Under the pieces are notes generated by a model that made no database searches, was not told where the DNA came from, and saw only the letters and a list, made by a program, of their open reading frames with translations. A stretch of DNA of 64,000 nucleotides. Source: Chlorops oryzae. Lineage: Eukaryota; Arthropoda; Insecta; Diptera; Chloropidae. The translations under genes and the position numbers were made by a program. Below are positions 54,433 to 64,000 of the stretch, piece after piece (within the stretch, counting starts at the first letter, position 1; each line of letters starts with the position of its first letter). The stretch lies in NCBI GenBank assembly GCA_020466095.1, contig CM035806.1:67757762-67821761 (forward strand), read 5' to 3'.

Positions 54433-54900
54433 TCTTCTTCTTGCGTGTTTAACTATACCGGTCTATACCGGGGTCCGCAAAACGCGAGCAGTTTCTCCAT
54501 TTTGTTCTGTCGGTTGCATCATCCGAGGTAAGTCCTACAGCCTCTAGGTCCCATTTTATTGTGTCCATCCAGCGCTGTTTCGGACGCCCCCGTTTTCTGC
54601 AACCTTGGATTTCCAGTGCGTAGCCTTTCTTTGCCAAAGTCTCCTCATTTGCTCTCACGACGTTTCCATACCAGCGTAGCCTTGCTTCTCGCATTTTCCC
54701 AATAATTGGCGCAACTCCATAGCGTCTACGGATGTCTACGTTTGGAACATGATCAAGACGAGTGAGTCCGGATATCCAGCGATGCATCTTTGATTCCATA
54801 ACACTAACCTTTCTTTCTGCTACTTTCGTTGCTGGTAGACATTCGGTACTATAAAGAGCGACTGGCCTGATGACTGTGCGGTAAATTTTGGATTTTAACC
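54433..54900 (-). pseudogene. RTE-like non-LTR retrotransposon, 5'-truncated 3' end
   Basis: The minus-strand frame from about 54899 to 54449 gives the C-terminal end of an ORF2: IYRTVIRPVALYSTECLP, KMHRWISGLTRLDH, MREARLRWYGNVVRANEE, RKRGRPKQRWMDTI and DATDRTKWRNCSRFADPG, a pattern typical of RTE/BovB-type elements. A short (AAG)n tail follows on the minus strand. The insertion is bounded by a 12-bp duplication, TTTCATTCTTCT, at 54421-54432 and 54901-54912. RT catalytic residues are upstream of the truncation and absent. Confidence 0.85.
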
Positions 54901-54904
54901 TTTC

Positions 54905-55440
54905 ATTCTTCTATAACAGTTATTAAAGAACATTTTTTTTTCCGTTGCTCATAACTTTAATCGTTCGATAAATATTTTGTACGTTGACTCATAACAATTA
55001 TGAATCAGAAAAATTTTTTCCCGTTGCTTATAACATTTATTTTTCAATAAATTGTTTTTACGTTGCCTAATAGCCACCGCGATCAGCAGCGCTATTAATG
55101 ATATCAGTGGAACGGTATCACCAGTATACCACTATACATAAGAATATTTTTTCTCTTAACGAAATAAATAAAAAATTATTTATTGAAAATAAAAGCTTAT
55201 TAGAAACGGAAATTTTTTTTTCCCATTCACAATCGTTTTGAAGCAACGTAAAAAATATATATTGAACGATAAAAATTATGAACAACGGAAAAGATTTTTT
55301 CTCATTCATAATTGTTATAAGGCAACGTAAAAAATATTTATCCAAAAATAAACGTTAAAAGCAACGAAAAACAAAAAAATCCCAATCATAAGTATTATCG
55401 ACTAACGTACAAAATTTTCGTCGTTTTAAAGGCAATTTTT
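54905..55440. repeat. Foldback-like inverted array
   Basis: Left arm (54910-55070) and right arm (55150-55440) are inverted and each consists of loosely repeated modules with TTTTTTACGTTGCYT, CATAAC/CAATTATGAAT and GATAAATATTTT. A spacer of about 80 bp holds GCCACCGCGATCAGCAGCGC. Internal repetition within inverted arms resembles Foldback-type elements. Boundaries are approximate. Confidence 0.5.
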
Positions 55441-55924
55441 TCGATTCAAAAAAAAAATGTAATAGTTATTTAGGATCTCTGGTTTTGCGTTTGCTTTTGC
55501 ATTTAAGTCCAATTCTGAAAATATGCTCGTTTTTGATAAAGAACAAACGCTATTCTTTGAAGACATCACCTTTTCCCTGCTCAATGACTGCCAAGAGAAG
55601 TAATGCCTATTGACAGTGCTTGGGATAGTTCAAGGGATGCATCGCTTAGTAGAAGACTTCCTCTTATTTGCAACTGGGATGTAGCGAAAAAGCCTTGAGA
55701 ATTTTCGCTATAGAGAGAAATTTTTTTTTGAGGAGGTCGTTATATAGGGTTTCGCCTGTATTTATTTTGTTCAATGAACTACATGACATAAGTTTGGTAA
55801 AAGCTGCCGTATATATTAAAAATAAAGTATTTTAGGATACTTTATTGTTCCAAGAAAATATAAAGTATATCGATCACGAATAATGTAGGGAAATATTATA
55901 TAGTATCGCTGGCAGCCTTAGGTA
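55441..55924. other. Unassigned; possible pogo-like end
   Basis: CGTTATATAGGGTTTCGCCTGTA near 55738-55760 resembles the terminal repeat of a pogo-like element read outward. I find no left partner and no transposase. Confidence 0.3.
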
Positions 55925-56525
55925 CAAACCATAAAAATTAATTAAAAAATTTAAAAAATTTGTTCCATTTTTAATTTCCCAAATTGGTCTTTTTCTTAAA
56001 ATGTAATTAATTGAAAAGGGTTGGAAAAAAAGATTAAATGTTTTTATTCCTTAAAGTGTGTTGGAAGGCAAAATAGAGGGGAAAATTTTAAAAAAAACCT
56101 TTATTAAATGTGGCATTTTGGGGTTTCCTTTTTGTAAAAAAAATTTGAAACGTTTTTAAAGTGTTTCTTGGAAAAAAATTTATTCTTTTGTCATCAACTT
56201 TTTTTTTTTTAAATAACCCAAAAAGTTCCGAAAGATATTAAAAAAATCCTTCCCATGGTTTATTTGAAAACCAATTAAATTTTTTTTTCCTTTTTTTCAA
56301 CAAATTCCATTACCTCGAAAACTATTTTAAATTTTTTTAGTACAAAGACCCGGAAAACCTCAAATTTTTCAAATCCCAAACCAATTGAACCATTTCCGGG
56401 AAGAAAAACTTTACTTACCCCAAGTTGGTTCCTTTTTAGACAAAAACCGGTATTTTTTTAAAGAAAAACGAAAAAACAACAATAATTTGGGAAAAAACGT
56501 ATCCGGGCAGGTAAACTTATTTATT
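55925..56525. other. Second garbled block
   Basis: Has the same texture as 43525-45999 (doubled letters and long A/T runs, few complex words). I cannot identify its clean counterpart within the window. Confidence 0.5.
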
Positions 56526-59500
56526 TTTTGGAAATTATAAAAAAATAACCAAAACAATCAAAACAATTCAAAAATTGTCAGTATTTAAGTCAATATTCGT
56601 AGAATACTGAAAAAAGTGCATTATATCTACTGCAATAATGTTCTACCTAGAGTCCGACCGAAGGTGAAATTTAAAGCCTTTGGCTTTAACTTCGGCCGAA
56701 GACCGAAGAAGTTCTTAGTTAGAACATCAAACCCTTCTCGGAATGGGAATGGTATTGATACTTATAGACAATCTTTCACAGATATTTCTGGTTGAAGGAG
56801 GTTGGAACCAGTGTTCGGAGAATTCTGCACGAATGTGATAAGTATGGTGGCACAGGCGGGTAAATTCGAATTATCGGAACTTCAAAATTGTAATAAATTC
56901 GTTAAGAAATATGAAAGGTTACGGAGATGAATTATGGGGATTGCAGAAAACAAGTGTGATATTCTAGAATATCTTTACAAAATTTTCAAATATTTTTTCC
57001 AGTTGCCGAAATATTGGGGGGGCATGGCCCATGCAAAAAAATTTTTGGAGGGGAAAAAAGTGCCTTTCCCCCATAGTTGCCGCACTTGGCTCCACTACTT
57101 CTGCATTAATGATGCTTTCATGCATGCGATAATGTCCGGTTGGGATTCCACTCAAATCGTCATCTTACGTTACAATCAGTGCGCGGAATAAGAAACCAAA
57201 ACAACTAACAAGAAACCACCCAGCTTCCAACAGGACCTATTCTTTACAAACAAGATAGAGATTGTAGGCGACCTGCTTTCTAAAAGCTTTAAAAGTATGC
57301 AAAATCGAACCAGTCACCCTTGAACCAAAGGATACTAGGATTGAGGTCGTGTGCATTACTGACTATAAAGTGTGTTGCGGTTCATCGCTTCTGTGAGCAG
57401 CATTTTGGCCGCTGGGCAATTTAAAAATCTTGTCTCTTCTTACCGAAGAGAAACACGCTCAAATGAATTTGCAAATCTGCTTCTCACTCGGTACTCTGAC
57501 CATGCATTGTTTCTGGGAAGACAGGCAAAATTATGACTTTTTGCTATTGCGGAAATTCTATACATCGTCGATTATTGTGGGACTCCCCTTTAAAAGTATA
57601 TATCTTCAATCCCGTAGCCCACGATTACCGTAAGGGTTTTCCTAACTTTTGAACGCACGCTCCAAGCGTTTTTTCACTTCAGTCATTTGTGAAACATATT
57701 TTTTTTTTTTATTTCTTATTAAATTTTGCTTTCGCCTATTGGGGGCCCTCTTGGCTCAGGGGCCCCGTATCATTGATACGTCTGATACGGCGCTAGCTAC
57801 GCCAATGGTGCTAGGTTGCGAGCCAAAAAACAGCTTGTCACCGAAAAACAGTATTTTAGGGGAAAAAGCAGTACACATTTTTTGTACAACAGTACAAATA
57901 CGAGCATTATGCATACCCAAAGGGTGGCTTTGTGTTTTTTCTTCAGATTTTTGGTAAAAATTGTTCAAATTTGCAGCGGCAAAACGGTATCAAGTTGTGC
58001 TCGAATGCAGTTCGTGTATATGAAGAAGTTGTTTAGTTATAGTCCTTCTATATTTTCATCAAAAAATTTTGAAAAATGTTTAATGCCTTGGGAGCTATAG
58101 GCGATACAAAATAAAATATGTTAAAAAACACGTGAAATCTTAGGATTTTTCGCAATTTGCACCTACTAGATAGAGTTTTCTATAGAGGTCGGTTTGTACT
58201 AAAACTATTTAAAATGAGTTCAGCGCTATGAACTGTGATAAAAAGGAAATTAAAATATTGATTGGATTACGAGATAAAGCCATAAGTGAGTAATTTATTT
58301 CTCGGCCACATTTTTGAAGTCTATATAAAAAAAAATTCAGACGTGACCTGACAAAACTGAGTATGAGGCGTTATTATACTCACCGAGCACTTTCAAAGAC
58401 AGTCGTCAAATTTTTGTTTACAAAAATGTGTCGCACTGTGTTAGTTTGGTAGAACTCTTTCTACTTACACAGCCTCTAAATTTTTTGTATGTTGGCAATT
58501 GTAAACTTAATGTTGTGAAGATAGGATCACGATATCCCCTGCCAAATTTCATTGCAACTTCTAGATGCTAGCTTAGTACGGCTATAGCGCTCCAAAAATA
58601 CGATGCTTTCATACTTCTATTGATAACATTAAGAAAATATAAAAATTTAATCAAAATCGCACACGCCCAACACCACGCGTCCCACCTCACTATAAAACCG
58701 AAACATATTTTTCCATATAAAACTTGTTATGGGTAGGGGGAGGTTAGGGGTCCAGGGCCCCCTTTCATCAGTACAGAGCGTGGTCTAATAGCGGTATTCA
58801 CTATCCAGTGTATTTGCAAATTTTATATTGCATTTGGAAAAAACTGAGTGTTCTTTTGGAGCACACCATGCAGATTTGTTAAATCAGATATAGCAGGCTG
58901 CTCGTTCTTGCAAAATCAGCAATATTGGTTTGCCACCTTAGCGCCTGTAATGCATACAAATTTGTACTTAAAAATTCTAAGTTTATGGATTAGAGACACC
59001 GCACTATCACACTCCCCCCAGACACACGCACACAGGAAATCATTCACTACGGCGTTGCACCCCCGTTGGGCCCCTCGAAGGTAATTGCTGGCTACGGGCC
59101 TGCTGGAATAGAATTTCTGCTATTTTTGACAGGAAGACACAAAAAGAGAAATAACATTCGCGAGGAAAGCTTTTTCTTCAAGGCCCTTGTCAGTATCTAC
59201 TGTCAAAACTACGAAAAAGAAAAAACAAGGAAATTTAAAACACCTTTAAATAAAGCCAGGGTCCACCTTGAACCGAACGGTTGAACACATTGAAGGCATT
59301 GTTTTCTCGTATTCCTCTGATAAATTGAGAATTTTTATTATCTCATTCGATTCAAGAGGATTCAACATTCACCTTCCACAAGAAGCCGAACAAAAAGAAA
59401 ACTCATAAAATTGAAAAAAAAAATTTTTTTTATTATCTCTGATCATTAACTTTTCGTATTTCCCTTTTAAATCAAGTCTCTCTTTGGGTCTGGTTCATAG

Positions 59501-60067
59501 CGATGATTTCCAACGACTTTATAGTTTTAATTATGACTAAACAATTTTCTTAAAAATAAACTTATTCAATTAAAATGAACGTAATGCGCGCGATACCTTC
59601 TCATAGTCTTGCAGCACTTGGTAAGCACTAGAATTTGCGAAGAATGAAGGCGTTATAAGTGAAGAAAATTGCGAAAATGGGATATGCAACTGCTGAAAAC
59701 ATTTTTAATGAGCATCAAATTTATATGCATTATTTTCCTCGTCCATAATTTTTTTATTCTGTTTTTGCTCCGACATTTTTCATTCTATTAAACTTCCCTC
59801 GTGAAGTTTTGTGGCGGGAATACTTAAATTTTGTTGTTGTTTTTCTTATTTTTATGAGATTCGTTGTCAGAATTAATGCGATAGAATGGTGAAGTGTTTT
59901 GAACTCTTCTTTGAATTTTTTTGTTCTCTAATAAGTACTTGGGTCATTCCATCGTTTCGGGTGTTACATTTTTTCGATCAAAGTATAATTTTGTATGTAT
60001 GCATTTTAAAAGAATATTTTAGCCATTAAAGCACCTTATTCTCTTCGTTTCTAGTTGTTTTATCTAA
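56526..60067. other. Non-coding, unassigned
   Basis: No supported gene over about 3.5 kb. Features seen: paired palindromes at 56655-56715 (TTAAAGCCTTTGGCTTTAA and CTTCGGCCGAAG), probably a hAT-type terminal relic; GGGCCC-rich stretches near 57745-57770, 58740-58762 and 59060-59100; and an isolated TTTCGGGTGTTACA at 59955. Open frames of 60-100 codons here show no recognisable domain. Confidence 0.4.
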
Positions 60068-60073
60068 ATTTAA

Positions 60074-60743
60074 AACAAGTAATAAAGCTAAAGTCGGTCA
60101 AGCCCGACTTTGAAATACCCAGCGTCCCGACATTATGAGCGCACTATGTTTTGCTTCTCTATTTGTGGGCGTGGCAGTGGGAGGGCAACATAAATTATTT
60201 CCCTACACCTTTCATTCGCCTTGGTGAACCTATGTTGCGAATTTGAAACTTCGACGCCTTTTACTTCGGAAGTAACGAAAAATTTTTTTTTTGGGCGTGG
60301 CAGTGGGCGGGCCAAAAAAAAATTTTCCTACACCTTTCATTCGCCTTGGTGAATCTATGTTGCGAATTCGAAGCTTCTACGCCTTTTACTTCGGAAGTTA
60401 CGAAAAATCTTTTTTTTTTGGGCGTAGCAGTGGGCGGGCCACAAAAAATTTTTTCTTACACCTTTCATTTGCCTTGGTCAACCTATGCTGCGAATTTTAA
60501 GCTTCTACGCCTTTTACTTCACAAGTTACGATAAGCCCTTATTTTTGGGCTTATTTGTGGGCGTGGCTCTAGGAGGGCGGCGTTCATTTTTTGCCAGGAA
60601 ATGTCCCTTTTCGTAGTTTATCCGCACACCATTCCGTTTTTGATCCTGATCATATATATATTTTTCTATATCTCCGGAGCTTAATTCTCCCTGTTACAAG
60701 ATTTGCACAAAACTAATATACCCCGCTTACGCTGGGTATAATT
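60074..60743 (-). mobile_element. DINE-1/Helentron-like element (type 1), full-length copy
   Basis: The left end has the hairpin AAAGTCGGTCAAGCCCGACT (from 60090) and ATACCCAGCGT; the right end has ACGCTGGGTAT, its inverse. Inside are four GGGCGTGGCAGTGGGCGGG-type blocks, alternating with CTATGTTGCGAATTYGAARC blocks of about 120-bp period. It is the reference copy for 19755, 26763 and 28655. Confidence 0.78.
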
Positions 60744-61476
60744 AGAACAATTCGGCATATAGGATAGCGATTTTACAATTCGAAAAGTGTGAGTTTCGGG
60801 TGTTACACAATTGTGCCTCTATGTTCTGGCCAGTTTACATTTACTTGAAATTCAGCGAATGCTTCTAGGAAAATCGTCCTTTCAATTACAGGCCTGGAAA
60901 AGAATAATAAGTATTTACTAACTGTCTACATCATACTTACTTTCAAAAGTACCGTTTTATAATTTTTTATTTAAATTTTACTTTGTTTCGGGTGTTACAT
61001 GGCTCTGTTTCGACGCAAAACTCATTCAGCTTTTCACTTTAGTACAGATTTAAAAGACTAATTTACTTAAGTATTACGCGTTTCTTCTAAACTTTTAGTT
61101 TCGAAAATTTTGAATTGGAATTTTTTATTTCAAAATTCATTCAGATTTAATGCGAAAATAAAATATTTAGATTTTCAACCCCAGTATCGTTTGTCATGCA
61201 ATGACCCACTTACTTCTTTTGTGAGTGAGAAGAAGAACATCACTATTAAGCAGTGTGTAACTAGTAGTAAAATATACAATGACATCCTTTCTGTTATCGA
61301 TTTCAGATCAGAGTCAGCACGATGAAATCCTCAGCTGTAACCTGACCAGTTTGGGAGTAGAATGTTATCCGATGTCATCTTGGTCCCGGCTCAAAAATTG
61401 CCTGGAACAGTCAAGTGATTAGCTGTGTCCTAGTTAGATTTGCCACAATATAGATAAATCAAGGCTGGGTCTAGAC
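60744..61476. other. Non-coding, unassigned
   Basis: Contains two further TTTCGGGTGTTACA motifs (60794 and 60985). The 71-codon frame at 61110-61325 has no recognised domain. Confidence 0.35.
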
Positions 61477-61747
61477 CAGGGGTCGGCACGCTAGGAACAA
61501 TTTTTGCGACAGCTACTCACACGTATTGCTTACGCTCTTGTCTCAGTTTGACGGGATCAGCCGAGCATGCAACATCGAGAGCGGGTATGCGGAATTTTTT
61601 AGCTTTTTCCGTCAGTTTTAGCTCTTTTATGCTACTTCTAGCTTTTATTTTTAGCTAGTTTCAGCATTTTTTTGTTTATTTTCGGCTATTTTTAGTAGCC
61701 GCTCTGCTCTCACTCACACAATTACATACCCATTTTGCCGACCCCTG
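61477..61747. mobile_element. hAT MITE, 271 bp, exact 8-bp target duplication
   Basis: Termini CAGGGGTCGGCA and TGCCGACCCCTG are perfectly inverted. Identical 8-bp flanks GTCTAGAC lie at 61469-61476 and 61748-61755. CAGGGGTCGGCA-type ends are typical of hAT elements. The interior matches 36752-36902. No coding sequence is present. Confidence 0.9.
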
Positions 61748-63611
61748 GTCTAGACCAGAGAAGTTCATGAATGCATTCATTTGGTGAGATGAAACACTCT
61801 CTCAAAAACGAATGGCGAGCTATAGCAGTTCAGTGAGAGCGTGAATGCTGCATACATACCATTCACTTGAAAGCAGTGCACTACACTACAGCACATCATC
61901 AAAGCTCTAGCGATTCTGCCTGCGACGCGAATGGTTTATAATTAAGTGCGCAGAAGCAGAATGGAAGATGTTATGGACGCTCGTTCATTTAGAAAACGGT
62001 ATTTTCCATACGCGTACCCCTTTACCATATATAACTATATATGTCACTCAGGAGCCGTTTCTATTTTGGCTCTTTTCAACACAGTCTTGGGTACCCACCA
62101 CGGTCTTGGGTACCCACCAAAATGAGCATTTTTCACTTAGGTACTCACCAAAAGTATTTCTCTCTCGCTCTTTTTTTGCCTGCCGAGTAACATCTCTTTC
62201 TAACTGGCGTGAAATGTCCCGCCCAAAATCCATGAGAGTGACATATAATATATAGTAACCCAGCGGTCAAAATGCACGCTATGTAATCGCTGACATAAGG
62301 TATATTTAGTAGCTGTCAGTGGTGATGATGAGGCTTATATTTTCCCTTACATTTAACATAAAAGTGTCATAGGCCGTCTAATTGGTGCGCCTTCGCTTAA
62401 AACATAAGACACGATATCATCGGGACTCGTTACAACTGCACTTACATCAAAAGCGGACTTATAAGCGAACCTGATGATAGTCCTATAAAGAACGGCAAAC
62501 TATAAAGTAATGCATCTGGCTTACAGTTCAATTTGCGCTTGTAAGGCAAGCATAGCTTGTGTCACCACTAATCCTAATGAGTTTGTAATCGGAAAAGTAA
62601 TTAAATAACATTTAAATTGAGCCAAAGGGTAGGCTAATAATTTTTATTTTTAAATGAAAATTCATACTTTTAAAACAGAAAAAAAGAGGCAAATTCATTA
62701 AGTACTTACCTTAAAAAAAATGGGGAAAAACAAAATTTTAAAATCTTAGTCATAAGTAATTAAGCATTTATGCTGCCTTTTTGTTGTCTCGGCATTTTTT
62801 GGCGTAAAATCTTTTTTCGCCAACCGCTTTAAATTTCTTGAAGAAAAACCTTCCATACCTGATGATGACTAAGCAAAAAATTTAACTTCTATTTAAGCAA
62901 TAATAAGCGCACTCAAACGATTAGGTCCACGTTGAACGTTAAACTAATCAAAAATCAGAAGAATAAGAACACATCAAATAAACAACAACAGTTCCTAGAA
63001 AAACTACAGTTCAAAGAAAACATAAATATGACAGTATTGACATAAACATCACAATCCTTGTGTTTAAAGAATAACTGATTCTCCCGCTTACATTGTCATA
63101 AGATGTTAATAAGTGTAACGAAACTATTTTTCTTTGCATGACACTTTCGCTTACGCTCAGGTTACCTTCTAAGTACTTATATGCCCGCTTAGAAAGTTGG
63201 TAATGTGTAATCGGTGACTACCGAAGCACTGCGCTGCATTTACCGCATATATTAATATATGCCCTTTACGCTCGCTCTCTCATTAGCGTAATTCAAGATC
63301 GTCTCGTAGGTATACAAAACAACACAAACAGCTTCCTATACTGACCATTCACAACCATTCGCAACCATTCGCTACCATTCGCTCAGGCAGCGAGTGGTTT
63401 TTGGCGCAGTACTATGGTAAGTAAAAGCAACGTATGAGAGAAAACACTCAACGTCACTACACTACAGCGTTCGCTCTGGCTAACGGCACATGGAACAGTG
63501 TGTCCACTTATTTTTTTTTTAATGCGGTAGAATTCTCATAAAATGTAGGTAGATCTCAGCAAAATGCGGTAGATTTTTTATCCAAAGAAATTATTTATTT
63601 TAATACTATAA
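61748..63611. other. Non-coding, unassigned, with short tandem motifs
   Basis: TCTTGGGTACCCACCA occurs twice near 62082-62119. A roughly 10-bp ACCATTCGCA tandem (four units) lies at 63341-63382. CACTACACTACAGC occurs at 61879 and again at 63455. The RNA-like or gene-like content is nil as far as I can see. Confidence 0.4.
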
Positions 63612-63746
63612 GGGCCGTTTTCTCATCCTACTTTTAAGCTCTATCTGCCAGTTAAAATCAATTTCTTTGACTTATTAATCAATTTTGTATGAAATTATCA
63701 TCGGGATAATTTAACTTACAGATAAAAAAAGATGAGAAAACGGCCC
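63612..63746. mobile_element. Harbinger-like MITE, 135 bp, TAA target duplication
   Basis: Termini GGGCCGTTTTCTCATC and its inverse, flanked by TAA on both sides (63609-63611 and 63747-63749). A 3-bp TAA/TTA duplication with GG-initial ends fits the PIF/Harbinger class. No coding sequence is present. Confidence 0.75.
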
Positions 63747-64000
63747 TAAGTATAACAATAATATATTAAAAACTAAAAAGCAATACAAACAATTTCTTGT
63801 TTTCAAAAAATCAAACAAAACTAAAATCTCTTCTATCCGAAGCATTAACGGCGCTCAAGGTTGAGGTTCTGGTAAAAAAAATAATAAAAATGACGCACAC
63901 TTATAAACCAATGCTGATATTAATTTACCGTTTTCTGAACTTGTCCATTTTAAAATAGAAGAGAACTTGCTTCAAAAGTTTTAATACAAAAGAAATTAAA
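63747..64000. other. Non-coding, unassigned
   Basis: Nothing recognised up to the window end. Confidence 0.4.

Noticed and set aside
56655..56715. A transcription terminator or small RNA hairpin
   Set aside because: The adjoining palindromes look more like the terminal part of a hAT-type repeat; no promoter or transcript evidence.
57649..58100. Overlapping 94- and 102-codon frames
   Set aside because: No recognisable domain, AT-rich, and overlapping frames on both strands; treated as chance.
61110..61325. 71-codon open frame as a small host gene
   Set aside because: No domain, no splice or poly(A) context, and AT-rich composition like the surrounding spacer.

Overview
The window looks like repeat-rich, gene-poor DNA of a brachyceran (probably schizophoran) fly. 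This rests on the kinds of mobile element present (Jockey- and CR1-like, BEL/Pao, Ty3/Gypsy, PIF/Harbinger, Transib, hAT, mariner and DINE-1/Helentron-like families), the high AT content and a dipteran-sized 69-bp intron. I found no convincing host gene, rRNA, tRNA or CRISPR array. Nearly all coding signal comes from transposable elements, most of them broken. Two 100-base runs of N (20116-20215 and 30865-30964) are assembly gaps.

Layout. 1-7670 is a tandem duplication: a Ty3/Gypsy 3' end plus a Jockey-like retrotransposon fragment occurs twice (1-3979 and 5051-7670), and the Gypsy RNase H/integrase part lies between them at 3980-5050. 8166-9216 and 18463-19373 are two parts of a CR1-like retrotransposon on the minus strand, split by a degenerate BEL/Pao element (9217-18462). 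That element also hosts a Harbinger remnant, a Transib (RAG1-related) transposase relic, a zinc-knuckle fragment, a Helentron-like element with 101-bp tandem repeats and a hAT fragment. 19374-28992 is mostly non-coding, with DINE-1-like copies, a SWIM zinc-finger relic and inverted-repeat elements. 28993-30864 is a Jockey-clade element whose 3' UTR carries a 78-bp minisatellite. 30965-32603 is an intact BEL/Pao integrase end plus LTR. 33932-36356 is a hAT element with broken transposase. 36700-43524 holds a series of DNA transposons: MITEs, a Tc3-like relic, a Transib-like non-autonomous element with RSS-like ends, a second Helentron-like copy and a mariner. 46000-51309 is a Ty3/Gypsy element with two 301-bp LTRs and a long open gag-pol whose integrase core is deleted. 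The preceding 43525-45999 is a badly garbled copy of that element's 5' half and looks like unpolished gap-fill. 52780-54232 is a hAT-type element with exact 8-bp target duplication and a DINE-1-like element nested inside. 54433-54900 is a 5'-truncated RTE copy with a 12-bp target duplication. The remainder is mostly non-coding, with MITEs having exact target duplications at 61477-61747 and 63612-63746.

The elements do not cooperate as a pathway; their relation is nesting, which gives a partial order of insertion. The most interesting items are the Transib transposase relic together with a separate element whose termini resemble V(D)J recombination signals, the Gypsy gag-pol that opens with a SAP-like motif, and the duplicated or garbled segments that question the local assembly.
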